Assembly: GCA_905479965.1 (NCBI GenBank)
Contig: CAJQOR010000129.1
Location: 1-5,182 of the forward strand
From: an uncultured Rhizobiaceae group bacterium
Lineage (GTDB): Bacteria > Pseudomonadota > Alphaproteobacteria > Rhizobiales > Rhizobiaceae
Reading direction: 5' to 3'
DNA: 5,182 nt
A program made the translations under genes and the position numbers. The notes below the pieces were generated by a model. The model was not told the DNA's origin. It did not search any database and was given only the letters and a program-made list of their open reading frames with translations. Shown piece after piece: positions 1 through 5,182 of the stretch (positions within the stretch are counted from its first letter, which is position 1; the number at the start of each line of letters is the position of its first letter).

Positions 1-1300
1 ATACTTGTTTGCGACCGTTGTCTTAATGGGGATATTGCAATTACTTGCAGGGGTCTTTCGTCTCGGTAAATTCATCCGCCTGGTTCCCCATCCGGTGATG
101 CTTGGATTTGTGAACGGTCTAGCGATCGTTATTTTCCTAGCACAATTGACCCAGTTTCAGATTCCAGGTCCTGACGGAACAAAAGTTTGGATGACAGGGT
201 TGCCGTTGATCATCAGTCTTGGGCTTGTTGCTCTGACCATGTTGATTATTTGGGGTATGCCAAAAATCTCAAATATCATTCCTGCGCCATTGGCTGGTAT
301 CGGCATCGTTGCCATTATGGTTATCGCCTTTGGGATTGATGTACCGCGTGTAGGTGATCTGGCTTCTATTGAGGGTGGTCTCCCACAATTTGCTATTCCA
401 AACGTGCCGATAACACTTGAAACACTTCAGATAATTTTCCCTTACGCTTTGATATTGGCAGCAATTGGTCTGATTGAAAGCCTTCTGACGCTTAATCTCG
501 TTGGTGAAATGACAAACCGCAGAGGTGGCGCTTCTCAGGAATGCTTGGCCCAGGGCGCTTCAAATGTTGTGACTGGTTTCTTCGGTGGCATGGGTGGTTG
601 TGCAATGATTGGTCAATCAATGATCAACGTGAAATCTGGTGGTCGCACCAGATTGTCGGGCATTGCCGCAGCGCTTTTCTTACTTGTGTTTATTTTATTT
701 GCATCAGGCCTGATTGAGCAAATCCCATTGGCGGCGCTAGTCGGTGTGATGTTTATGGTCGTGATTGGCACATTTGCGTGGCAAAGTTTGCGGTTGTTCA
801 GAAAAATACCGCTCACCGATGCGCTGGTAATTGTTTTGGTAACCGCAGTGACTGTTTATGCCGACCTTGCTATCGCAGTTGTTGTTGGTGTTATTGTGTC
901 TGCTTTGGCCTACGCCTGGACAAATGCTGTGCGTATTGAAGCGAAAACAAGAATTACCCATGACGGATCGAAAACCTATGAGATCTTCGGCCCACTCTTC
1001 TTCGGCTCGTCTGAAGGCTTCATGGAATTGTTTGACCCAAAGAATGACCCTGATCGTGTGATTATTGATTTTGCTGCGAGCCGTGTTGCGGATCAATCAG
1101 CGCTTCAAGTTATTGATGCCGTTGCAGTTAAGTATCAAGCCGAAGGTAAGTCCGTTCAGTTGCGTCACTTATCGCGCGATTGTCACAAACTTCTAGAACG
1201 TGCAGGCCAGCTTGTTGTGGATTCTGATGATGACCCAGATTACGAAATTGCAGCTGATTATTCGATCAAAATTGGCGCATTGGGTGGTGGTGGCCATTAG
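1..1300 (+). CDS. SulP-family inorganic anion transporter with C-terminal STAS domain (5' end missing)
   Basis: Inner-membrane transporter of the SulP (SLC26-like) family; members carry sulfate, bicarbonate or other anions, and the substrate cannot be told here. The reading frame is open from the first base (codons in phase from base 2), so the gene starts upstream; the TTG at base 5 is an internal Leu codon, not a start. About 431 residues are visible, whereas family members usually have about 490-590, so the first transmembrane segments are missing. Counting from base 5, the family signature RLVPHPVMLGFVNGLA is at residues 25-40 and the conserved core ESLLTLNLVGEM...ASQECLAQGASN at 158-187, followed by a Gly-rich GGMGGCAMIGQS turn. 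Hydrophobic membrane segments continue to about residue 305. The cytoplasmic STAS domain occupies about 322-422 (DFAASRVADQSAL at 355-367), followed by a Gly-rich tail. No strong terminator follows. Family assignment is secure; a link to chemotaxis is not suggested. Confidence 0.93.
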   Translation, partial: YLFATVVLMGILQLLAGVFRLGKFIRLVPHPVMLGFVNGLAIVIFLAQLTQFQIPGPDGTKVWMTGLPLIISLGLVALTMLIIWGMPKISNIIPAPLAGIGIVAIMVIAFGIDVPRVGDLASIEGGLPQFAIPNVPITLETLQIIFPYALILAAIGLIESLLTLNLVGEMTNRRGGASQECLAQGASNVVTGFFGGMGGCAMIGQSMINVKSGGRTRLSGIAAALFLLVFILFASGLIEQIPLAALVGVMFMVVIGTFAWQSLRLFRKIPLTDALVIVLVTAVTVYADLAIAVVVGVIVSALAYAWTNAVRIEAKTRITHDGSKTYEIFGPLFFGSSEGFMELFDPKNDPDRVIIDFAASRVADQSALQVIDAVAVKYQAEGKSVQLRHLSRDCHKLLERAGQLVVDSDDDPDYEIAADYSIKIGALGGGGH

Positions 1301-1358
1301 CTTTAATGGTTCTTTAAGCTTACCAAGTAAGGTAAATGTATGTTAAATTTCGAGCGGA

Positions 1359-1475
1359 CTAATAGAATAGTTCGTGCTGTTCAGGTGTGTCTGGTTTGTT
1401 GATACGCATGACAACTAGAAACGTCATCATAGTCTTAAGTGCGATAATTGCGGCACAAATCCCTAGTAAACTCAT
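1359..1475 (-). CDS. Small single-pass membrane protein, 38 aa, hypothetical
   Basis: I do not recognise a family. The frame reads ATG to TAG, 38 residues, beginning MSLLGICAAIIALKTMM and ending in the polar tail RINKPDTPEQHELFY. Residues 2-23 are hydrophobic apart from one Lys at 13, so a single membrane-spanning helix followed by a short soluble tail is likely. Support for expression is unusually complete for so short a frame: a GAGGGG ribosome binding site (plus-strand 1484-1489) lies 8 bases before the ATG, and a sigma70-like promoter (TTGCAA, 18 bases, TATTAT) lies just upstream, predicting a short leader of about 20 bases. The gene converges on the SulP gene, with 58 bases between the stops. 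Function is unknown; its position beside che genes may be accidental. It is too short for most gene callers. Confidence 0.5.
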   Translation of the reverse strand: MSLLGICAAIIALKTMMTFLVVMRINKPDTPEQHELFY

Positions 1476-1502
1476 TGCTTGAACCCCTCAAAACAGCTTT
1501 CG

Positions 1503-1532
1503 ATAATAAGAAAGTTACACAAAATCTTGCAA
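1503..1532 (-). promoter_or_regulatory. Predicted sigma70-type promoter for the 38-aa minus-strand ORF
   Basis: Read on the minus strand, TTGCAA (1527-1532, four of six to TTGACA) is followed after 18 bases by TATTAT (1503-1508, five of six to TATAAT). Transcription would begin near 1496, about 20 bases before the ATG at 1475, leaving room for the GAGGGG ribosome binding site. The match is by eye. The good -10 box and correct spacing to a ribosome binding site make it the best promoter candidate in the window. Confidence 0.45.
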
Positions 1533-1553
1533 GGTCAATGATGCCTAACCAAA

Positions 1554-1657
1554 CTTGCCTGAGGCTTTTCACAAAATTTAGGGACAAAAAGCCTTAAAAA
1601 CGTGGTGTCTGTGCCAATTTGCGAAAATTCATTTCATTACGTTAACCTTCAGGCAAG
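1554..1657. repeat. Nested inverted repeats in intergenic DNA
   Basis: CTTGCCTGA (1554-1562) is the exact reverse complement of TCAGGCAAG (1649-1657), 86 bases apart. Beginning at the same point, AGGCTTTT (1562-1569) pairs exactly with AAAAGCCT (1587-1594) across a 17-base loop. No T-run follows either arm on either strand, so this is not a standard terminator. It could be a folded RNA, a protein binding region or chance; the 8-bp hairpin is the more credible part. Confidence 0.35.
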
Positions 1658-1666
1658 GAATTAACC
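1642..1666. promoter_or_regulatory. Paired TTAACC half-sites, possible CtrA-type binding sites
   Basis: TTAACC occurs at 1642-1647 and again at 1661-1666, the second within TTAACCAT. The alphaproteobacterial cell-cycle and motility regulator CtrA recognises TTAA-N7-TTAAC, and TTAACC half-sites are common in its targets, which often include che and flagellar genes. Here the copies start 19 bases apart instead of 11, so this is not a canonical full site. A weak promoter-like pair (TTGTAA at 1674, AAGAAT at 1697) lies just downstream. The assignment is speculative. Confidence 0.22.
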
Positions 1667-1947
1667 ATAAAAATTGTAACTGCGTTGATTTGCGTAAAGA
1701 ATTGGATTTTCCAACTTTTTACTCAACAGCATGATGCTCTATCGTCGCACCGGTTCTGATCCGGATATTTTCATTTTGTAAATGGGCCGAAATGGTCTCG
1801 TCTAGATTTTGAGTTTTGAATGCTGTTGTGCATTCCGCACTCAATCCATGACTTGGTTTATGTCCAGTTTGCAAACGAAATTGTAGCGAGTGGGGATACG
1901 CATTGTTATTTAATGCGAAAGACATTGCAAAACGGGGGCGGCAATTG

Positions 1948-1964
1948 ATCAACAATATGTTGAT
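1948..1964. promoter_or_regulatory. Perfect 17-bp palindrome, candidate operator upstream of the che operon
   Basis: ATCAACA-ATA-TGTTGAT is a perfect inverted repeat with 7-bp arms and a 3-base centre. It directly abuts two further short palindromes, CAATTG (1942-1947) and TTGATCAA (1945-1952), making a dense block of dyad symmetry. The centre lies 170 bases before the cheS-like start codon. The size and symmetry suit a dimeric helix-turn-helix regulator. No family can be named, and no strong -10/-35 pair overlaps it. The arms and the 3-base loop are too short to make a convincing RNA terminator, and no T-run follows. Confidence 0.4.
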
Positions 1965-2112
1965 TATCACGACCACCGTTTGGAATTTTCCTTATTCATT
2001 AATCGAAGATTTGTTGGCGCGATATGCGCGACCGCAAAGCTTCGCACCATTTTCAATGGCTAATGTGGCGACAGAATTGGCGCGCAAAAGCCGGAACCGA
2101 AATTTTAACGTC

Positions 2113-2119
2113 AAAGGGA
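2113..2119 (+). promoter_or_regulatory. Ribosome binding site that decides the cheS-like start
   Basis: AAAGGGA is followed after 6 bases by ATG at 2126. An in-frame ATG at 2120 directly abuts the site and would leave no spacer, so 2126 is the better start. Confidence 0.55.
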
Positions 2120-2125
2120 ATGAAC

Positions 2126-2422
2126 ATGGGTGACGAGAACGAAGCACCAAGCATCCTTAAGCTTCCAGATAATCTGGACTTGAATGCCGTAAGTGCCATG
2201 CATACTCAGTTGGTTGAGCTAAAAGGGCACGATGTCGAGATTGATGCAGCAGATGTAAGAAAATCAGGTGCGCAATGCGTTCAGGTGCTGCTGGCAGCAA
2301 AAAAGACATGGGATACAGATGGTAAAAGCTTAGTGATCGGCGCAATGTCGGAAGCTTTTGAGAACACATTAAAATTACTAGGAATTTCTGGCGAAGTATT
2401 GCCAACAAAGGAGACAGCGTAA
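2126..2422 (+). CDS. cheS: CheS-like STAS-domain chemotaxis protein
   Basis: A 98-aa stand-alone STAS domain, acidic at its N terminus. The pattern fits STAS: a first strand with LPDNLDLNAV (13-22), a second strand VEIDAADV (37-44), the conserved turn RKSGAQCVQVLLAAKKTW (45-62), a third strand SLVIGAMS (68-75) and a final helix EAFENTLKLLGI (76-87). The phosphorylatable Ser of SpoIIAA-type proteins (D-S-S-G) aligns with Lys46, so regulation by Ser phosphorylation is unlikely. In S. meliloti the 97-aa CheS is encoded immediately before cheY1-cheA; it binds CheA between P1 and the CheY-binding domain and accelerates CheY1-P dephosphorylation. Equal length, STAS-like fold and identical gene order suggest the same role; this is inference from context, not a sequence comparison. 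The stop overlaps the next start by one base (TAATG), indicating translational coupling. Confidence is high for a STAS domain and moderate for CheS. Confidence 0.85.
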   Translation: MGDENEAPSILKLPDNLDLNAVSAMHTQLVELKGHDVEIDAADVRKSGAQCVQVLLAAKKTWDTDGKSLVIGAMSEAFENTLKLLGISGEVLPTKETA

Positions 2423-2787
2423 TGAAAACTAAAGTACTCACGGTCGACGATTCGCGCACGATCAGAAATATGCTTTCGGTAACACTCAACAATGCCGGGT
2501 TTGATACTGTGCAGGCTGAGGATGGCATAGAAGGTCTTGAGGTTTTAGAAGAGTCTAATCCTGATGTGATCGTAACTGACATTAATATGCCGCGCCTAGA
2601 CGGTTTTGGCTTCATCGAAGGTGTCCGTCAAAACGAACGTTACAGAAGTGTTCCTATTCTTGTTTTGACAACTGAAAGTGATGACGAGAAAAAGAACCGG
2701 GCCCGTCAAGCTGGTGCGACAGGTTGGATCGTCAAGCCATTTGACCCAACTAAGCTCGTTTCCGCAATTGAGCGTGTTACAGCCTAA
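2422..2787 (+). CDS. cheY: CheY-family single-domain response regulator, probably the CheY1 (phosphate-sink) type
   Basis: A 121-aa receiver domain with no output domain. The complete phosphorylation site is present: acidic pair Asp9-Asp10 (VDDS), phosphoacceptor Asp53 (VTDINMP), Thr83 and Lys105 (VKPF). The aromatic switch residue, Tyr106 in E. coli CheY, is Trp102 here (GWIVKPF). It accepts phosphate from CheA. Encoded between the cheS-like gene and cheA, it matches S. meliloti CheY1, which drains phosphate from CheA rather than acting on the motor; a second, motor-binding CheY would be expected downstream. That role is inferred from position and the Trp switch. The start is well supported: AAGGAG (2408-2413) lies 8 bases before ATG, and the ATG shares a base with the preceding stop. 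It could instead be the motor regulator if no other CheY is present. Confidence 0.95.
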   Translation: MKTKVLTVDDSRTIRNMLSVTLNNAGFDTVQAEDGIEGLEVLEESNPDVIVTDINMPRLDGFGFIEGVRQNERYRSVPILVLTTESDDEKKNRARQAGATGWIVKPFDPTKLVSAIERVTA

Positions 2788-2824
2788 TTTGAATTTAAAT
2801 ACTGCCTAATAGGACGCTTTCCTC

Positions 2825-5110
2825 ATGGATATGAACGAAATCAAGGAAATTTTCTTCCAAGAATGTGAAGAACAACTGACAGAACTGGAAACGGGACTTC
2901 TCGCCATGAATGATGGTGACGACGATCCTGAAACGGTGAACGCGGTATTTCGTGCAGTTCATTCCATTAAAGGTGGTGCGGGCGCATTTGGTTTAGATGA
3001 CCTTGTCGCATTTGCCCACGTATTTGAAACAACACTTGATTGTGTGCGTTCGAACAAATTGGATCCAGATGAAACCGTTATGAAGGTCATGCTCAAATCT
3101 GCAGATGTCTTGGCAGATTTAACCGCAGCAGCCAGAGATGGCGGCACTGTAGATCCGGCGCGTTCTGCAACGCTTGCTAAAGATCTTGAAGCATTGGCAA
3201 CCGGTCAACCCTTACCTGATGGGGATGCAGCGCCGACCGCGGCTGCAGCTCCAGTTGCTGACGAACCAGCTCCAGTTGATGAAGCTGCTCCTGCTGCAAG
3301 TGATGACGGTGGTTTCCAACCTGTACCGTTTTCCTTTGATGACATGGACGAGGTTGCGTCAGATGAAGACGCACCAGGTGACGCTGCTGACGGCAATGTG
3401 TTTACAATTCAGTTCAAACCAAATGCAGGACTTTATGCAAAAGGTAATGACACTGCGCTCCTATTTAGAGATCTAGCTCAGCTTGGTCAGATGGAAGTGC
3501 GCTGTAATACAGAAGCGCTACCCGAATTAGATGGAATGGATCCTGAAGATTCATACCTAACATGGAGTGTTACACTCATAACTGAAAACGATGAAGACGC
3601 CATTCGTCAGGTCTTTGAATTTGCTGAGTGGGATTGCAAACTAGAAATTTCTGCCGGCCGTGGCGATGCGGATGCTGATGGTGCAGAGGCGCCTATGGTA
3701 CCAGTTCCATTTGATCTTTCAATGTTGGGCGAGCCTGAAGAAAAAGTAAAAACACCACCAGCGCCTGTTGCAGAAGTACCTGTTGCTCCAGTTCCAGCAC
3801 CGGCTCCTGCACCAGCGCCAGTGGCTCCCAAAGCTGCCGCTCCTGTACCAGCACCTGTAAAAGAGCCAGCTAAAAAGCCTAAAGTTTCAGCCGTTGCACC
3901 AACCCAACAAATTCGTGTTGATCTTGATCGTGTCGATCGATTGATCAACTTGGTTGGCGAGCTTGTGATCAATCAAGCAATGCTTGCACAAAGCGTCGGC
4001 GAAAGCGAAGAAACGGTTAGTGGTCAGGGCAATAATATCAATCTTGGTCTGGATGAATTAAACCAGCTCACGCGTGAAATTCAAGATAGCGTGATGGCAA
4101 TTCGCGCTCAGCCGGTAAAGCCAGTCTTCCAGCGTATGTCACGTATTGTACGTGAAATTGCGGATATGGTCGGCAAAACCGTTCGTTTGGTCACCGAAGG
4201 TGAAAACACCGAGGTTGATAAAACCGTTATTGATAAGCTTGCTGAGCCATTAACACACATGATCCGTAACTCTGTCGATCATGGTCTTGAGTCAGCTGAA
4301 GATCGCAAAGCTGCGGGTAAAGACCCGCAAGGCATGGTCAAACTGTCAGCCAAACACCGTTCTGGTCGTATTGTTATCGAGATTGAAGATGATGGTGCAG
4401 GTATCGACCGAGAACGTGTAAAACAAAAAGCCTTGGATAATGGTTTGATCACCGCAGAAAGCAACCTATCTGATGAAGATATCGATAATCTGATTTTCCA
4501 CCCAGGTTTCTCAACTGCTGAGAAATTGTCTGATATTTCAGGCCGTGGTGTAGGTATGGATGTTGTGAAAAAATCTATCCAGTCATTGGGTGGACGCATT
4601 TCCATTCAATCTACTCCGGGTAAGGGGTCAATCTTCTCAATGAGCTTGCCGCTCACATTGGCAGTTCTCGATGGTATGGTTGTTTCCGTTGCGGATCAGA
4701 CACTTGTTGTTCCATTAACGGCGATTGTTGAAACACTGCAGCCTGAGAAATCTGACATTCATGGATTTGGTGCAAAACAGCGCTTGATCGCTATTCGCGA
4801 AACATTCTGTCCACTCGTTGATGTCGGTGAGATTTTGAACTTCCGTGATGAACCTGCTGATCCAATTGAAGGTGTTGCCTTGTTGGTTGAAAGTGAGGGT
4901 GGTGGCCAGCGTGCGCTTATGGTGGATGCAATCCAAGGTCAACGTCAGGTCGTTATTAAGAGCTTGGAATCTAACTATTCTAACGTTCCGGGAATTGCGG
5001 CGGCAACCATTCTTGGTGATGGTCGTGTGGCGCTCATCTTGGATGTGGACATGATTGTGTCGGCTTCAAAAGGTCACAACCTTGCAATTGAAGAATTAAT
5101 GTCAGCTTAA
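2825..5110 (+). CDS. cheA: Chemotaxis sensor histidine kinase CheA
   Basis: Cytoplasmic class II histidine kinase, 761 aa, close to the S. meliloti length. P1 phosphotransfer domain, about 1-125, carries His46 (AVHSIKGG). An Ala/Pro/acidic linker (130-190) leads to an alpha/beta P2-like module (191-277, TIQFKP...GNDTALLFRDLAQLG), taken as the CheY-docking domain. A second Pro-Ala linker (304-357) follows. P3 dimerisation is about 362-450 (VDRLINLVGELVINQ; AIRAQPVK). P4 ATPase is about 450-610, with N box HMIRNSVDHG (478-487), G1 DDGAG (522-526), F box FHPGFST (558-564) and G2 GRGVGMD (573-579). P5, the CheW-like coupling domain, is about 613-750. All catalytic motifs are intact. The start at ATG 2825 has AGGA (2811-2814) 10 bases upstream; the ATG at 2831 is less well placed. 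No terminator lies in the 37-base gap after cheY, so cotranscription is likely. Confidence 0.97.
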   Translation: MDMNEIKEIFFQECEEQLTELETGLLAMNDGDDDPETVNAVFRAVHSIKGGAGAFGLDDLVAFAHVFETTLDCVRSNKLDPDETVMKVMLKSADVLADLTAAARDGGTVDPARSATLAKDLEALATGQPLPDGDAAPTAAAAPVADEPAPVDEAAPAASDDGGFQPVPFSFDDMDEVASDEDAPGDAADGNVFTIQFKPNAGLYAKGNDTALLFRDLAQLGQMEVRCNTEALPELDGMDPEDSYLTWSVTLITENDEDAIRQVFEFAEWDCKLEISAGRGDADADGAEAPMVPVPFDLSMLGEPEEKVKTPPAPVAEVPVAPVPAPAPAPAPVAPKAAAPVPAPVKEPAKKPKVSAVAPTQQIRVDLDRVDRLINLVGELVINQAMLAQSVGESEETVSGQGNNINLGLDELNQLTREIQDSVMAIRAQPVKPVFQRMSRIVREIADMVGKTVRLVTEGENTEVDKTVIDKLAEPLTHMIRNSVDHGLESAEDRKAAGKDPQGMVKLSAKHRSGRIVIEIEDDGAGIDRERVKQKALDNGLITAESNLSDEDIDNLIFHPGFSTAEKLSDISGRGVGMDVVKKSIQSLGGRISIQSTPGKGSIFSMSLPLTLAVLDGMVVSVADQTLVVPLTAIVETLQPEKSDIHGFGAKQRLIAIRETFCPLVDVGEILNFRDEPADPIEGVALLVESEGGGQRALMVDAIQGQRQVVIKSLESNYSNVPGIAAATILGDGRVALILDVDMIVSASKGHNLAIEELMSA

Positions 5111-5123
5111 GGACAGATTTGTA

Positions 5124-5182
5124 ATGAGTATTTCGAGTTCAATTATGTCAAATGGTTCAGCATCAGAACAACTGGTTTCTGG
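5124..5182 (+). CDS. cheW: Probable CheW coupling protein, N-terminal fragment (3' end outside window)
   Basis: Only 19 full codons are visible, MSISSSIMSNGSASEQLVS, then the window ends. ATG 5124 has an AAGGA ribosome binding site (5109-5113) with a 10-base spacer that overlaps the cheA stop codon; the intergenic gap is 13 bases, so the gene belongs to the same operon. The residues show a Ser-rich, flexible start leading into EQLVS, which resembles the run-in to the first strand of CheW but is too short to prove the family. The name rests mainly on gene order, since cheW follows cheA in the corresponding S. meliloti operon. A receptor, CheR or another CheY is a possible alternative. Confidence 0.65.
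   Translation, partial: MSISSSIMSNGSASEQLVS

Larger units (their letters stand above)
1301..2125. other. Long AT-rich intergenic region between the SulP gene and the che operon
   Basis: About 825 bases without a large credible gene. From left to right it holds: weak hairpins just after the SulP stop (AGCTT/AAGCT at 1299-1320 and TTACC/GGTAA at 1320-1335) with no T-run, so no clear terminator; the minus-strand 38-codon ORF and its promoter (1359-1532); nested inverted repeats (1554-1657); paired TTAACC half-sites (1642-1666); and a 17-bp palindrome (1948-1964). Between about 1670 and 1900 I see only short, poorly supported frames. The promoter of the che operon should lie here. The best sigma70-like match I find on the plus strand is TTGTAA (1674-1679) with AAGAAT (1697-1702) at 17-base spacing, which is weak and would give a leader of about 415 bases. 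Confidence 0.7.

Noticed and set aside
5..7. TTG as start codon of the SulP gene
   Set aside because: The frame is open to the window edge, and the protein would lack the first membrane segments that the family has; it is an internal Leu codon.
405..416. GCCGATAA box resembling a flagellar sigma28 -10 element
   Set aside because: It lies inside the SulP coding sequence with no matching TAAA element upstream at the right distance.
1299..1335. Terminator for the SulP gene
   Set aside because: The two hairpins have only 5-bp stems and no T-run follows, so Rho-independent termination cannot be supported.
1538..1597. Plus-strand 19-codon frame MMPNQTCLRLFTKFRDKKP
   Set aside because: The AAGG before it is only 3 bases from the ATG, no promoter is evident, and it overlaps the hairpin; probably chance.
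1731..1781. Short plus-strand frame MMLYRRTGSDPDIFIL
   Set aside because: Only 16 codons, with no ribosome binding site and no attenuator-like structure after it.
1719..1976. 85-codon minus-strand frame in the intergenic region
   Set aside because: It begins with GTG and has no ribosome binding site, no recognisable domain and an odd composition rich in Asn and His. It overlaps the palindrome and the probable regulatory region of the che operon.
2014..2084. Direct repeat TTGGCGCG at 2014-2021 and 2077-2084, and sigma54-like GG/GC spacing around it
   Set aside because: The spacing between GG and GC is 8 or 9 bases, not 10, so neither is a sigma54 promoter; an 8-base repeat alone is weak evidence.
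3177..3972. Frames on both strands across the Ala/Pro linkers of cheA
   Set aside because: They are shadows caused by GC-rich, repetitive Ala and Pro codons; their products are low-complexity and the CheA frame is certain.

Overview
The window looks like the chromosome of a flagellated alphaproteobacterium of moderate GC content, most likely Hyphomicrobiales (Rhizobiales) or a near relative. The grounds are the gene order STAS protein - cheY - cheA - cheW, which matches the cheS-cheY1-cheA-cheW core of the Sinorhizobium meliloti che operon, and the alphaproteobacterial-type CheA dimerisation sequence (AIRAQPVK). The genus cannot be fixed from the sequence.

Layout: (1) Bases 1-1300, plus strand: the 3' part of a SulP-family anion transporter gene, with most of the membrane domain and the C-terminal STAS domain. 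Its start lies before the window. (2) Bases 1301-2125: an AT-rich stretch of about 825 bases with no large convincing gene. It holds a minus-strand small membrane-protein ORF of 38 codons (1359-1475) that has its own good promoter and ribosome binding site. It also holds two inverted-repeat structures, a pair of TTAACC half-sites and a perfect 17-bp palindrome. The che promoter should lie in the right half of this stretch, but no strong consensus is visible. (3) Bases 2126-5182, plus strand: the start of a chemotaxis operon. It runs from a 98-aa CheS-like STAS protein to CheY (overlap of 1 base), then CheA (gap of 37 bases) and the first 19 codons of a probable CheW (gap of 13 bases).

How the genes work together: CheA, coupled to receptors by CheW, autophosphorylates on His46 and passes phosphate to CheY proteins. 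In S. meliloti, CheY1 (encoded just before cheA) is a phosphate sink rather than the motor regulator, and CheS binds CheA to speed CheY1-P dephosphorylation. The same arrangement here suggests a sink-type signal-termination module. The motor CheY, CheR, CheB and CheD are expected downstream, outside the window. The receptor gene that heads the S. meliloti operon is not present here. The SulP gene is probably an unrelated neighbour.

The core systems are of known type. The parts least explained are the 38-aa minus-strand ORF, the 17-bp palindrome in the che leader, and a duplicated PVPF motif flanking the P2-like domain of CheA.
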